Source of the DNA: Muricea muricata
Taxonomy: Eukaryota > Cnidaria > Anthozoa > Malacalcyonacea > Plexauridae
Direction: 5' to 3'
Assembly (NCBI GenBank): GCA_963855995.1
Contig: OY979716.1
Location: forward strand, 26,217,418-26,281,417
Length of the DNA stretch: 64,000 bases
Of the stretch, positions 1 through 12,160 are shown piece by piece. The stretch's first letter is position 1; each line of letters opens with the position of its first letter. Below the pieces are notes generated by a model that saw only the letters and a list, made by a program, of their open reading frames with translations, searched no databases and was not told where the DNA came from. The position numbers were made by a program, and so were the translations under genes.

Positions 1-440
1 AAGGTAGCGGTAAAGGTATTGGAAGCCAAATCTGAACCTCTGTATTGTATCTCAGTGCTTCTTTAAATGTTGTTTTGCATTCAGAATTTTATAACGTGTA
101 CAAAATCACCCGTTTTTTAAGCATTTTTGCTACGTTAAACAAATTGTTATGATAATGGCATTTTTTATGACGATGACTTTAAATAAAGTCGAAAATTTAT
201 AGTCTCAACTGCTTGTCTTGTTTTTATTCATATTTTGAATTACAAGATTACTCTATTTTTCACATATATATCCAGAAAACTGAATGAATTATTTAAGATA
301 AAGCCAGAAAAATGCATGAATTAATTAAAACAAGGGGAAATGTTACAATGCTGAGTGACCCTATTGTTTATTTGTTGTAATGCTTTACAACTTTACTCTG
401 TTGTAAACCTTGATCATAATCCAAATATAGAGAAGCCTTG
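1..440. other. AT-rich stretch, no gene seen
   Basis: AT-rich sequence with no sustained open frame, no recognisable domain and no clear repeat structure. It precedes the outer end of the large inverted repeat that begins near 441. Confidence 0.5.
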
Positions 441-1004
441 TTATCAACAGTTGTCTATCTGGCAGGAATGGGGTTGGAAGTAATTAGTATTCAAAACGGC
501 GGCGGCAGTATTTGGCCAAATGACATCATCGATAATGCGTGTGAACGGTGTGCGTACAATTGTCGGACGTCTGCAAAGACATGGTTTACTGAAGTCTGAT
601 TGGCTTTCAGTAAAATTAGTTATCCTAACATGCAGAAAGAACAAGTAATGTAAAAAATAATACAGAAACAGTTTTAGAACACTGTATTTCGTGACACAAA
701 TGAACCCATACGATAGCTATATCGTCTATTTTTTTTAATCACTTATTGCAACATAAAATTTTTAAAATATCCACATTAGCAAAAGGTGGCCGCACAGGAC
801 ATTGTCCCAATTGATTGCAGCTAACCATTTAACTATACATACGTACATGCATAACACATTAATAGCTAAAATACAACACCAGATTTACATATTATTGTCA
901 ATACTAGATATAGGTTCAACCATGTTAAAAATTACTACAATCCACTCTCAAAGAGTAGAATTTCTTTAGCACGGCTTTAAAAGTACTTATTGTACTAATA
1001 GTTT

Positions 1005-2040
1005 TTAAGGTGGAAGGTAATCATTCCATGAGCGTATAACTCTAGGAAAGTATGAATAGCCAAAATAGTTAGTTCTATATCTAAGTCCACAAAAATTATC
1101 CTGGTGTGAAGTTCGTAAATTATAACCAGATTGACGCCTTGCGTCAACACTCCGAGCGTTGTCCTCAAAGTCAAGATTATATAAACCATTCTTGAGTTTA
1201 AAGAGAAATATCGAATCCTTCATTTGCCGTCGAAACTCCAATGGAAGGAGATCAAGCGTAAGCATTCTACTTTTGTAATCAGTGGCCTTTGGGTAATTTA
1301 GTATACATTTAGTGGCTCTGCGTTGAGTATCCTCAATTAACGCAATATCCTTTTTTTCATAAGGAGACCATAATTCATTTCCATACTCTAAAAGTGGACG
1401 AACCAGTGTACAATAGAGTAACCTACTGGTCTGAAAGTCCTTTATATCTACACATGTTCTCCTCACTAGTCCAAGAGTCCTGTTTGCCTTGGAGGTTATT
1501 TCAGAAATATGAGTAGACAACTTTAGATCACTAGTGACATTTATTCCAAGATCTCGTTACGCTTTTTAGCAAGTTGTTATCAATAGAGTAATCAGTCTCC
1601 AACTTGGGAGTTTTCTTTCTCGTAATCCGCATTGATTTACATTTTTTGATATTAAAATCCATATGCCATTCACTGCTCCAAGAGTGCAATCGATTTAGGT
1701 TACACTGAAGGTTAACTCCGTCATTGGAACTCCCAATTATCTGAGATGCCTTAGAATCATCTTCAAATAGCGTAATATCCGTTGGCTTATGTATGCACTC
1801 CGGAAGATCATTAATGTAAAGCACAAACAGAAGAGGCCCCAATATAGACCCTTGAGGTACCCCTAACGTAACATTCAACAAATCTGAGCAGACACTATCT
1901 ATTACAACTTTTTGAGATCTTAAAGTAATATAATCCGCAAACCAATCATGAAGTACACCTCCCAAGCCATGACGTTTGAGCTTAAATTCAGAACAGTATT
2001 TAATTGTAAAACATTTATGAACAGTTTACGATCAAATTTA
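1005..2040 (-). pseudogene. LINE reverse transcriptase, C-terminal fragment (CR1/L2/jockey-like)
   Basis: Two minus-strand frames that belong together. The upstream one (1531-1965, open further to about 2000) carries the RT palm block GVPQGSILGPLLFVLYIND and then LFEDDSK where a catalytic FADD or YADD is expected. The downstream one (1005-1520) carries the thumb/connection signature LYCTLVRPLLEYG, the LWSPY motif and IEDTQRRATK, typical of CR1/L2/jockey-like non-LTR elements. A frameshift near 1520-1560 separates them, and the RT start and endonuclease domain are absent. The substituted FEDD box, the frameshift and the truncation all indicate a dead 5'-truncated copy. Confidence 0.85.
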
Positions 2041-2377
2041 AAAGCATGGGAATTGCAGTGTTATATGACAATGTTTTAATACAATCTGAAAAAATGTTTT
2101 ATCATCAACTTTCAAATGTATGTAATAACTTTTAAGTCCGTAAGGAATTACTTTGAGGGAAATGTTTCATTTAAACACGCTTTGAAATCGGCCACTAAAT
2201 CGGTCAAAAGGGCGAAAAGGGGGTATGGCGAGTGCGCAATTGTACTGATTTTGGAGCAAAATATTGTTGCGAAGATTGACAGCTTAAATGAATACGGACA
2301 CAGGTTAACGTTTGAAATAATTTATTATGTAAAGTATTACGGGAAATACAGTCTTTAAAGTTTCTTTCATACAATAA

Positions 2378-2710
2378 TTAAAGCTTGTTCAATTCGACTC
2401 TCTTCGTTTCTGTCATGTGTTGACTGGGTTTGGCTGCTGCAGTGCTTACGGGAACGTTTGTCAATTTTTCTTCTTGCTTTGTTAAAACACTTCCCTTCTT
2501 TTCCGCACCAAGTGTGGTGCCCATTTTTATTTGCTTGGTTTCTTGTTCGCCTCCAGAAGACCAAGGTAGGTTAGCGTACGGATGGCATGACGACGCCCAG
2601 GCTTGCTTAGGATATGGTTTTCTCTCTTTGGAAGATAAGGCATGTACTTGGTAAAGATGAGTACTGATATTTTTTAAATCAGGTCGTCTGCAAACTGGAC
2701 AGGTCCGGCG
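2378..2710 (-). pseudogene. Zinc-finger-like exon fragment (CPVC ... HLxxxH)
   Basis: Read on the minus strand from about 2701, an open frame begins with a C-x2-C-x12-H-x4-H module (CPVCRRPDLKNISTHLYQVH). It continues for about 85 further residues with a polar, Lys/Glu-rich tail and stops at 2378-2380. A stop lies a few codons upstream of the first Cys, so this is an internal or 3' exon, or a truncated gene. The parent gene is not recognised. It sits inside the 632-2926 insertion and may be a captured or element-encoded exon. Confidence 0.35.
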
Positions 2711-3324
2711 ACATCATCTCAGCATGACTGCTATCGCAAATTATTCATGTTTGTATGTAAGTTTACCTTTATACTCTCTCTCTGTCGCTTTCTTTAGCGT
2801 GCCGCATAGGAGGCTGTGCGAGATTTCTTTACGGAACTATAGGTTCATTTGTTCCACGAAATAAAGTGTTCTAAAACTGTTTCTGTATTATTTTATACAT
2901 TATTAATTTTGTTCTTTCTGCATTAGGCCGTATTCTCTCTACCAAATAGTCGCTTGAAAAAAAAATTGTGTCCAGCTTCGAGCACTACTTCCAATTTACA
3001 AAATTCTATAGGTTTTTACATGCTGAATTCGATTTCAGTTGTTGTCACGCGTGCTTACCTGCAGTTTTTTCGTATTTTACGGTCAATTTCACTTGCTTTC
3101 AATTTGTGCAGCCACCATTGTTTCTATGATATACTTCATTTGATATTAATCTATTAGGCTAATTTCAGTCCTTAAACGTAGCTATTTTGCGCTCAGTTTT
3201 TCGCGCCATTTTTTAAGAGCAAAATTGAATACAGCTTTGCCGAGCAAAACAACTTCTGTTTATCTCTTATATTATCTTTTGGCTGAAACGTGAAAGATAG
3301 TCGTTAAAACGTAGTTACCTAGCA

Positions 3325-6300
3325 ATGGCAGAGAAGGCGCCCGAGGCTGCTGGGCAATGTTTAATTCATTTTAAAGGTGAAGGAAAAGGTGCGCTTACCC
3401 GGTTTACCGAGACATCTTTCAAAAAGATTTCAATAAACCATGAACTTTGGCTGTCACTGGATGGTGAGCAACAAGAAATTGCCACGAAATCAAGCAGTAT
3501 ATTAAAAAATATCCAGAGCACCGAAGAGTCGTTGCCAATGATTCAGGGTTTCTACTACCACCGTAACTACTATGCAAAATTTACAAACGTTAACTACATC
3601 AAGCGTCCTCAGGCAAGGTGTTCGAAACGCCAAAACGATGGAAATGACAAGGACGTTCCAGCACAGAAAACTCTAAGATCTTCAACAGCAAAAACCACTT
3701 CAGTCAAATCTCGAAATCTGCAACTTTTACCACCTGTTTGCATAATTTTTAAACAGGAGAAGGGATATTTTACTGAAATAGTAAGCACTTTTTTACATCC
3801 AGTTATTTTTTATTCTTTATATCCTGTGCCGGTCTATCCAGGCACTTTCTAATTAGGAAGAGTACACTGTGATTCTGCGACAAATCGATATAATCAATTT
3901 CCTGTAATTATTAATTTTATAGGTTTCAAGAAAGCGCAAAGTAGACAAACTGGTATCCGCGGAAACTGTCGATGGTGGAATGCTTCGAGAAGCAGCAACC
4001 ATGAAAAATGACCAGCGTATCCTTAGGCATATCTTAGACGGTGACTTTAGAAGTCATGTATCACAAACGCTGCTACGAACGTTATACTTAATCAGTTAGG
4101 CACATCAGTCCTGAGAACGAAGAAGTCAAACACGAATTGCACAACTACAAATATCGCAAGTCCTTTGATTTGTTTTGCGCTTTCGTGCAGCACAAGTTGG
4201 TGGAAAATGAAAGAATATATTACACGACAAGGCTCAAACATGAATTTGTGATGAAAGTAAAAAACACCGAGAATGATGACGCGTCAAATTTTAAAACCTG
4301 TCGTTTATGAAAGAGGCTACAAGAGAGATTCACCCAGCTTGTGTTCCACAAACCACACTAAGGACGAGAAATTGTATATGCAGAAAAGTCAAACTACAGT
4401 TTTGTTGCCGAGAGAGCGTTAGGTGCTGAGGATCAAAGCGAGTTGGATGAAACGGATGACGATGAGGAGGAAGAAGATCTTCTAGACGACACAAAGCTGA
4501 GAAAGGAAAGCCAAAAGGTGACGATCAAAGATCTGTATTTTGCTGCATTGGAGTTAAGAAATAACATTCACAGTAATAGTGAATCGTGGTATAAGCAGTG
4601 GCCTTCAGCAGCGTCTGATATAAGGGGCGAAATTGTGAGAAAAGTTGTTTCTCCTCTTCTTTTTAATTTCATTTCGTGGTTACTCGGATATTCGGATGAG
4701 CTGCAGGAATCAGGATATGTTGACATGGATGAGGAACTTGCCGTCAAAGTATTTTCTGTCTGCCAAGATCTCGTTTACAACAGCAGTAAAGGAAGAAGTC
4801 AGACGCCAAAATCTCTTGCGATAGCAATCGCCGTAAGGCAGCTCTCTGGATGTTCTGATGTTATTCGTATTTTGAATGGATTAGGCCATTGTGTGTCTTT
4901 ATCTTCCACCTTGAGTTATGACACCGCTATCGCACAGTTAGCCTTTGACAAAACTGACATTATTACCGAGACAGTTTATAGCTAATGAAGCAATCAATTT
5001 AGTATATCACAACATAGATTTTGGGGAAGACATCAAAAAACAAACGGATGTTACGAGCGGCATTATCACCCGGAAGATCACATCGCAGAATCATAGCAGA
5101 GAAGCACAGACATCTAGAATAAGTAAGTCCCTGCGTTCTTTGAAAGTACCTCAGTCCGATGTTGTACAGTTTAGCATTGGAGTCAAGAAAGCACCCAAAT
5201 TTAACGACGAAGGACAAGATGTAGTTACGATCATGGCTTCACGTGAGCTTGCCTGGAAAATCGACTTAGCATATGTTTTGGCGAGGTTGCTACCCTTAGA
5301 TAATGATATTCTTTCTGGATGGACAGGTTTTAACACCAAGCTCTGTGAAAATAGTATCCCCGTTGTTTCAAGAATAGGTTATCTTCCTGTTGTCGATGCA
5401 TCTCCAACAGAGTGCTCAACGATAAAGACAATTCTCGAAAGAACCTATGCCATTACTGACAAGTTGCAGCTACGTTATGCTACATTGGTGTTTGACGAAG
5501 CCGTTTACTCAAAGGCGCAACATGAAAGATGGAAGAGTGATCTGTTTTATAACCGTTTTGTTGTGCGATTGGGAGAATTTCATGCCGTCATGTCGCTTCT
5601 GTCCGCGTTATCGAAGATTTTTGTAGATGGAGGTTTGAGGGTAAGTTATTAGCAACAATATATGTCACCTACCATAATTGTAACTGTCTATTAATATCAG
5701 AACATTAAGTAATAACATCTACATTTTTTAGGATGTGTTTGTCGAATCAGGGATAGTAAGCGAGGGCTCAGTCAAAAGAGTTTTGTCAGGGAAACATTAC
5801 AACAGGTCGGTACTTTGCCACAAAACCGTGTACGAGGCCTTGGAACGTCATCGATTTGAAGCATACCTTGACACTTTGGAGGACGAATCTCGAGGACGCA
5901 TTCTTTCGCTCACCATGGACTTGCGAGACTCGTTTCACGAAGGGAAATTTCATGAATATGTGGAAAATGAACTGTTCCATAAGCTTTTCCTGGATTACGA
6001 GATGTTCGTTTCTGAGTCGTCTCGAGAAAACGTTTGCGTACTGGAGTATGTACATGAAAATGGCAGGTAAGAAGTGCTTCATAATTTAGCGCGCAGACGT
6101 AGTGGGAACCAATTTGCAAAAATTTCACAACAATATTTGTTTCGCAAATTCAGCTAATTTAATAAATGTTGTCCTTTCAAAAGCGTAAACTGTAAACCAT
6201 GAGCGCCCAATAGATGACGGGCTATTGCTTATTTTCACCTGTAAACTCGGAACTATTTCTTCAAACAGCATTGAGGGCGCATAGGAAACTTACGATGGCT

Positions 6301-7545
6301 AACTTACAAGCTACAAAGGTAATTCCCTGGGTATTTGGACCTAAATAAACAATAATCAGCCATCCCTTGTGCGCTCATAATTCACAGTTTACGCTTCTGG
6401 AAATCATTGAATTAGCTGTATGCAAAACTAATTATCTTCTTTTTCAGGAATACTTCCTACGTTGATACGAGCCACAAGAGAAGTTGACTGGGAACTGGAT
6501 CTTTCCACATTTCGGTTGATGATTCCATGGTTCTTCGCTTGTGACAAAATCAATTACGCCAGATACGGTTCCGCCTACTGGTTGGAAATGACTTCGTTGG
6601 AAACAACCCATCCAGGTTTGTTCTATTTAACAATACAGGGACAAATTATCGTGCAGCGTTGACATGGCTCTCATTATAAGCAGAATTATTCCTTCATTGC
6701 CTTATCATCTTCATTTTTTCTTAAATTTTGAGGAATCCTCCCCGACATATCTTCTAACTTCTCAGTTCAACAACAAAATAATAACGGTTTTGCTGTAATA
6801 GCGTGCGATCAAACCATCGAGCAAACAGTCAACCGTGATTATTCGAAGACAAAAGGTGGTTTGATTGGCATTTCTATGAACCCCGCTGCAGTCCACAGAT
6901 GGTTACTATCGCAATCAGAGAGAGCTGCAATCACAAACCAATGTAAATCTATGTCTGGAATGAATGGTAAATCACGGTACGTACTCAACTACGTAATTCG
7001 AAAAAATACACAGTTTCTCATTTCGAGCACTCGCTAAATACTCATGTATATTTTATTTGTTATTATTTTTAGAGAAAGAAAAGATCTTGATGAGAGCAAG
7101 CGCCTAAATTATGAAAAGTCTGTTTGTGATGTTATGGCCAACATCTCTAGCATGGCAAATTTTTTAGTTTCAAATCAAGCAGAGCTCGTCTGTATTTCCA
7201 GTGGTATTAAAGTCCAAACTGACGTTGCTGACAATGTCCTGCAAGCTGAACAGCTTGGTGAGCATCAGTTCTCTGAATTATGCCAACACAACTTATTTTC
7301 TGACAATCCAGATGTTTTCACGAAATTCAAGAAAAATAAGCTACAAACGTTTCCTTCTAAAAAGCTGACGGCGAGTCGAGAGACAGCAAGGGTCGACAAG
7401 TAGCAATGAAGACAAGCAGAGATCTCTTTGCTAGAGTGCTAATTTTGTCAAAAACTCGCGAGATCAACTAGGAAGAACTGCTCTCGTATAGACTGAGCGA
7501 TTATCCACTTTCGCTGGCGACTGTATCGGGAGGTCTAGTGAAGAC
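3325..7545 (+). pseudogene. Broken copy of the YHxxCY / PIN-like / CXC-tail gene, 5' part
   Basis: A multi-exon paralogue of the intact gene at 55291-60650. Exons by splice site and frame: 3325-3780, 3923-5640, 5732-6066, 6448-6615, 6766-6976 and 7073-7545. Matching landmarks include a first YHRxxY module (about 3565-3590), a second YHKRCY module (about 4057-4075), the GWTGFN...IGYLP block (about 5320-5390), RLGEFHAVM (5568-5595), GKHYN (5790-5805) and DQTIEQTVNR (6806-6840). The copy is dead. There is a frameshift near 4050, stops near 4088 and 4305, a frameshift near 4975, a stop at 7401-7403 and a stop near 7469. It has more introns than the intact copy. The frame ends where a ~15-kb insertion begins, and its 3' part resumes after 22612. 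Confidence 0.8.
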
Positions 7546-7554
7546 AGCAATATT

Positions 7555-7877
7555 TACGTTTCAACTTTTTTTTTACGTTTCAACTTTTTTTTTACGTTTC
7601 AACTTTTGTTTTACGTTTCAACTTTTTTTTACGTTTCAACTTCTTTTTTTTACGTTTCAACTTTTTTTTTTACGTTTCAACTTTTTATTTTTACGTTTCA
7701 ACTTTTATTTTTACGTTTCAACTTTTTATTTTTACCTTTCAACTTTTTATTTTTACGTTTTAACTTTTCATTTTTTTAGTGAGGTGAAAATTTTTTCAGT
7801 GAGTCAAAAAATTTTTTGGTGAGCATAGACCATGATGCTTTGCGTCTTAGTATCAAGTTGCAAAAATATAGCTCAGA
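7555..7877 (+). repeat. Left terminal inverted repeat of the giant element (subterminal array + TIR core)
   Basis: About eleven tandem copies of a 19-22 bp unit with constant core TACGTTTCAACTT and variable T-rich spacing occupy 7553-7770. A non-repetitive TIR core follows, up to ATATAGCTCAG at about 7867-7877. The core matches the complement of 21883-22080. The open frames running through the array (reading FYVSTFYFYVSTF-like) are an artefact of the repeat. Confidence 0.85.
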
Positions 7878-8330
7878 TTTCCACCGGAAACATACAAAAA
7901 TTACCAAAAAAAATGACAGTAACACGCAAAGTATTGAAATGTGTTTTGTAAAATGGCAGCGAATTCTTCCTACGTAAGACTAATATGCAATCGATTTTGA
8001 CTCATATGTTGTACTCATATTTACAAGATCGTATAAAAACTTTTGCAGATCACAATAATGTTTTACGTGGGAAGTGCTCTACGTGCACATGCACCCAATA
8101 TTCATTGAAGAAGGCATCAAATGCATGTGGCAAATGTTGCCATCCTGCGAGTGTTCATGTAAGACAGCCATCACAAAGTTACTTTCTTTTTTTACATTAC
8201 AGGTTTTTGTAAGCATTGTCTAAAACATTAATTATCTTGTATAAATAGTTAATGAGAAGTGGGTGCAAAGATGCAGTTGGCTGCAGCTGTAAAGAATACG
8301 CATATGTCGTCAATACGGATGACTGTTATA

Positions 8331-9897
8331 CACTGCGACTCACGATATTAGTGAGAATACAAATTCGTGTAACAATAAACGTTAGTAAGCGCTTTGATCT
8401 TCCCGAAGTTATGAATTTTTCAAGTGGAATACTGGAAGCATGTCCTCAATGTTTACATTCGCTAAGTCACGTGATTACGGAATTATCGAGGCTTTCTATA
8501 TAAAGGGCGGTCCACGATAATAGTTTTTCTAGTTGAGTATGACCATGAGACGCCGCACAGATCTCACCGACGATGAAAAACGAATAATTGTAAAAGAATT
8601 AGCAAATGCAACAACCCCTGAAATGATTGCAAGCAAAATCAATCGTCATGTCGTTACAATGAACAAGTTTGTGAATGATCCTTTGAAGAAGAGGAAGATC
8701 CGCGCTGATTGCGGGTCCAGGAAGTCTGTTTCAAAGCGAGACTTAAATTCTTTGAAGAGAAAACTACGAAAACTACCAGGAGCAACCAGTGCCAGAATAT
8801 TTAAAGAAGCTGGTGTACCAGACATTTCTAAAAGTGCACGAAATAGAATTCTAGCAAAGATGGCCGAGACCAAATGTCCAAAGAAAATTCCTTTACTAAC
8901 GAGAAGACATAGGACCTTGCGCATCGATTGGGCTAAAACATACATGAAAACAGATATATATGAAATATGTATTGTTTACAGATGAGTCACGAGCAACATT
9001 AGATGGCCCTGATGGTTGGTCAAGAGGATGGGTCATCCGTGGCGACCAGTGTCCAACAAGAATCATACGTCAACAGGGAGGAGGTGGAGTCATGCTACGG
9101 GCTGGTATTGTCGTGTAAAAGAAGGTGTTAAACTAACATCACAAACTTACTGCCAGTTTCTTAAGAGCTTTCTTGAACCATGGCTTGAAGACGTCCCATT
9201 GTCACGTTTGAGAAACCTGATTTATATGCATGACAATGCTCCCTCTCATGCCGCTAAACCAATAACTCACTACTTGGAGTCAATTGGTTTTAAGAACAAA
9301 ACAATGATGATTTGGCCTCCTAACTCACCAGATCTAAACCCAATAGAAAACTTATGGGCAATCGTTAAGCAACGAGCTTATGCGGTTGGAAAGCAATATT
9401 CTTCAAAAGATGCATTGTGGGAAGCCATAAAACAAGCAGCAGACTCTATACCAAGATCCTTGATAAGAAAACTTACAGAATCAGTGAATGAAAGATTGTT
9501 TGACATTTTAAGACTTAATGGATCTCACGTTGGTAAATGACCTACTTTCCTTTGCTTAAGGCGCTGTTTTTTGTATTGATAGTTAACTACATGTTAATAA
9601 TGTTGTGAGAACGTTGTTAACTTCGAAGTATGTACCCATATAACGATTAATAATTGTGTTTGATAAGCAAATTTGTTTTTTTCCAATATACAAACTATTA
9701 TTGTGGTTCAGGTAAAAATGAAGAAAATTAATAATTAAACTGTTTTGTATTATCTTGAATGCGTCACACGTTTTTTATTCATCTTAAGTATAGGTAGGCT
9801 CCCTGCATAGCCTCTGTATAATTCTCCCTACAATATGCAAATTCACTGGTTTTTTATCCCTAAGTTAGAATTTTCACTAATATCGTGAGTCGGACTG
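8331..9897 (+). mobile_element. Tc1/mariner-like element with TA target duplication
   Basis: The terminal inverted repeats begin CACTGCGACTCACGATATTA at 8331 and end with the complementary stretch at 9897. They are flanked by TA at 8329-8330 and TA at 9898-9899, as expected for the Tc1/mariner superfamily. It interrupts the second Cys/His-rich exon of the alpha-kinase gene: with the element and one TA removed, the reading frame continues directly and completes the zinc motif. It is 1567 bp and encodes a broken transposase. Confidence 0.92.
8533..9540 (+). pseudogene. Tc1/mariner transposase, frameshifted
   Basis: Three frame segments make up one transposase. The N-terminal part (8533-8965) is a helix-turn-helix region, TDDEKRIIVKELANA through RHRTLRIDWAKTYM. 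The middle (about 8970-9118) has the first catalytic Asp in LFTDESRATLDGPDGW and then QQGGGGVM. The C-terminal part (about 9118-9540) has MHDNAPSHAA and WPPNSPDLNPIENLW. Counting residues between the second Asp (HDNAP) and Glu (PIENLW) gives 37, so a D-37-E spacing rather than the classical 34. Frameshifts near 8965 and 9118 make this copy non-functional. The TIR-to-TIR layout is complete. Confidence 0.9.
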
Positions 9898-9899
9898 TA

Positions 9900-10190
9900 C
9901 TTGTGGCCATCTTCTTAAAGACCATATCGGTTTAGGAAGAGTGTCTGTGTCAAGTGGTGAGTAATTAAATAAAACGTTTTAAGACAACTATAAAGCAACT
10001 CTCAACAAAACCCACTATAGCAAATTAATAGTACATATGCATAACCTTGAACCATTCGTGATGCATTAATATCATGTAATCACATAAACATGAATGCAGG
10101 TCCACCCAGTGGAGGGCAGGCAATAGAGCTATTTGCCATAGGTTTGAGTGGGCCCAAATAGCCCAAAATTTTACAAAGGAATAGGAAGTG
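9900..10190. other. Intron of the alpha-kinase gene
   Basis: After the rejoined exon 2 ends at a GTGAGT donor (about 9956), the sequence is intronic. A possible short exon near 10101-10131 (CCACCCAGTGGAGGGCAG) fits a phase-1 frame, but its downstream phase does not match the next exon, so I do not call it. Confidence 0.4.
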
Positions 10191-10195
10191 CTATA

Positions 10196-10979
10196 CAGAG
10201 TGTATCAAAAAAAAGTAGACAAATCTGAAATCGCTCTCTGCTCCGCGAAGCGCCTCAATATACGATGTTTCTTTATTAAAATAGATTGTTTTGGTACTTA
10301 TAATCTAGAATAAACTGAAAAAATAAGAAATTTAACACTTCAATACCCGGGGGGGGGGGGGGTTCTGTCTTTTACAGCAATATAAATATGCCTTGCGCAC
10401 AAAACTTAAATGCTTAAAAGTAATTTTGACTTGGTAGATGGAAAATTTGTCGGGTGTTGTATTGCTGAACAAAATTTCAGAAAATTTGCTCGAGTCTAAG
10501 CCGTTCAAAACGTCACGCGAACTTCCATATTTTTAGCAAAATTAGCTTTGTGCATGTTTAATCTATGTATTTACTTAATTTGCATACAACTCCCAAGGGA
10601 CATTTAATTGAAATTGGAACATTTCTTCAGAAAAACAATTCTTATTGAGAAAAAATATACGTTTGCACGACGTTTTGAGTGGCTTAAACTCAATCAAATT
10701 TCTTGAAATTTTGCACAGCAATAAAACACCTAACATATTTTCTACCTACCAAACTCAAAATTACTTTTAAGCCCTTAAATTTCGTGCGCAAGCCATTTTT
10801 AATGTGTTTCAAAATACGCACACCTCTGGGTTTGAAACATTTAAACTTCAGAATATTTTCATTTATTCTACACCGTAAGTACCCAAGCAATGTACATTAA
10901 TAAAAAACTTCATACTTCAAGCCGCTTCGCGAGGTTGAGAGCCGTTTCAAAATTGTCTACTTTTTTTTTATACACCCTG
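10196..10979. mobile_element. Palindromic mariner-type MITE (CAGRGTGTATMAAAAAA ends)
   Basis: The ends CAGAGTGTATCAAAAAAAAG at 10196 and the inverted counterpart at 10979 are flanked by TA (10194-10195, 10980-10981). The inverted similarity runs far inside: 10395-10515 mirrors about 10625-10800. The element is therefore a long foldback without coding capacity. It lies in an intron of the alpha-kinase gene. Its terminal motif is shared with the element at 43411-44592. Confidence 0.8.
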
Positions 10980-10984
10980 TATAG

Positions 10985-12160
10985 CTGGGTTTCAGTCACA
11001 AAGAATTGATATAAATAAATAATTTTTATCTTTTTCCAAGGCTCAAAAGTAAAAAGTGATGCTGGGGGTCCAAAAAGTAGGTGAAAAATAAAAGTTGGCA
11101 CAACTATTTATGTACATAGAACATTAAGTAGTCACATGTAGCCCTATTAAGCATTGATAAATGCTGCCAAGATTTTTCTTGATACAAATATTTGATTTGA
11201 TGTTTGATATATGGCATTAAAAAGAAGAAAATATACCATAATGGTTCTAATCAACACGTATGAAACAGTTCATGTACAAAAATGTAGATTGGTTATGAAA
11301 TATAATTTAAATGCTGTTTATGTTTGCTTAGTTGTTGATATGAATTTTTACATAATAGCATTTAGTGAAATGAAAGAGTATAATAAAAGAAAAAGGCAAG
11401 AGTACATTGAAGCACTCCCAAGTAAGCCAAGAAAGGCGAATTCTGCAAGAAGGTTAGAAAGGTACATTTAGTATGACTATAACAACCAGTATGCAACTAA
11501 TAGTTTTTAACATAAATCAGGGGCTTTGGAAGGACAATGAAAGTGGGGGGGGGGGATGCATACCCTGACTCAAAGAAATTTTAAACCATGTTATACCATG
11601 TATGTGAACAGCAGTATGTATATTGCACCACAGTGTGTGTATTGTAATCATGTAAGAATGGTGGATCTACTATGCTACTATAGATGCCTCTATAAAATCT
11701 TAGTTTAATACAATACATGGATAAGTGAACTCTCCCCCATAATATTTCATTTTACTTGTAACTGCATATAGTTCTAGCTACTGTAGTTAATTTTAAAATA
11801 TTTATTGTCGGTTTTTTAAACTTAGGGTTTTAGTTTATACCTGTAAATTATTCAAATTTACTTTAAAAAATCTCACACTGTCTTTACAGCTAGTGCCTTG
11901 CCCCTAAAAAGTCTTTTCTTTACGTGAAGTTTTGATTTTTAATCTGTTGACAGTGTCTTTTTAATCCCTGTTTACAAATACTGATGTCAGCAAAATATTT
12001 TTACTTTCCTAAATGAGCCAGTAATGGCAGTAGCAACCTCCATGCTATTAAGTTTTAAAATATAGATACAATAAGAATATAAAACAAAACAACCATCAAT
12101 GTTACTGGTGTTACATCAATGTTATTATATACTGCAGACTATAAAAGTGCAACTTAAAAG
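10985..12160. other. Alpha-kinase introns with one short exon
   Basis: Intronic AT-rich sequence apart from the exon at 11366-11452 (frame EMKEYNKRKRQEYIEAL, donor GTTAG) and the exon starting at 12161. A stretch starting GCTGGGTTTCAGTCA at 10984 resembles the ends of the small repeats at 19497 and 29147. Confidence 0.4.

Larger units (their letters stand above)
632..2926. mobile_element. Insertion with ~75-bp inverted ends inside the left arm
   Basis: The stretch at about 632-708 (from the 'tgcagaaagaac' motif through 'cagttttagaacac' to 'caaatgaa') recurs in inverted orientation at about 2834-2926, with few mismatches. The interior holds a minus-strand LINE reverse-transcriptase fragment and a minus-strand zinc-finger-like open stretch. 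The inverted ends and the interruption of the larger repeat suggest a distinct DNA element of about 2.3 kb. The class is not determined because no transposase is visible. Confidence 0.5.
441..3216. repeat. Left arm of a large, interrupted inverted repeat
   Basis: Two blocks match, in inverted orientation, the region 31963-33505. Positions 441-640 match about 32700-33500 once the hAT insertion is removed, and 2985-3216 matches 31963-32190. The middle of this arm (about 632-2926) is a separate insertion with its own inverted ends, carrying a LINE fragment. The two arms enclose about 30 kb that contains the broken YHxxCY/PIN-like/CXC gene. I read this as the left terminal repeat of an old element whose interior was later hit by other insertions. 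No target duplication could be identified at 441. Confidence 0.6.

Noticed and set aside
7538-7822. Open frame reading as Phe/Tyr/Ser/Thr repeats
   Set aside because: It is a translation of the 20-bp terminal array; the same pattern appears in several frames and on the opposite strand at the other end.
9016-9540. Single intact transposase starting at 9016
   Set aside because: The first ~35 residues of that frame are out of register with the transposase, which continues from the overlapping frame with DGPDGWSRG; the copy is frameshifted.
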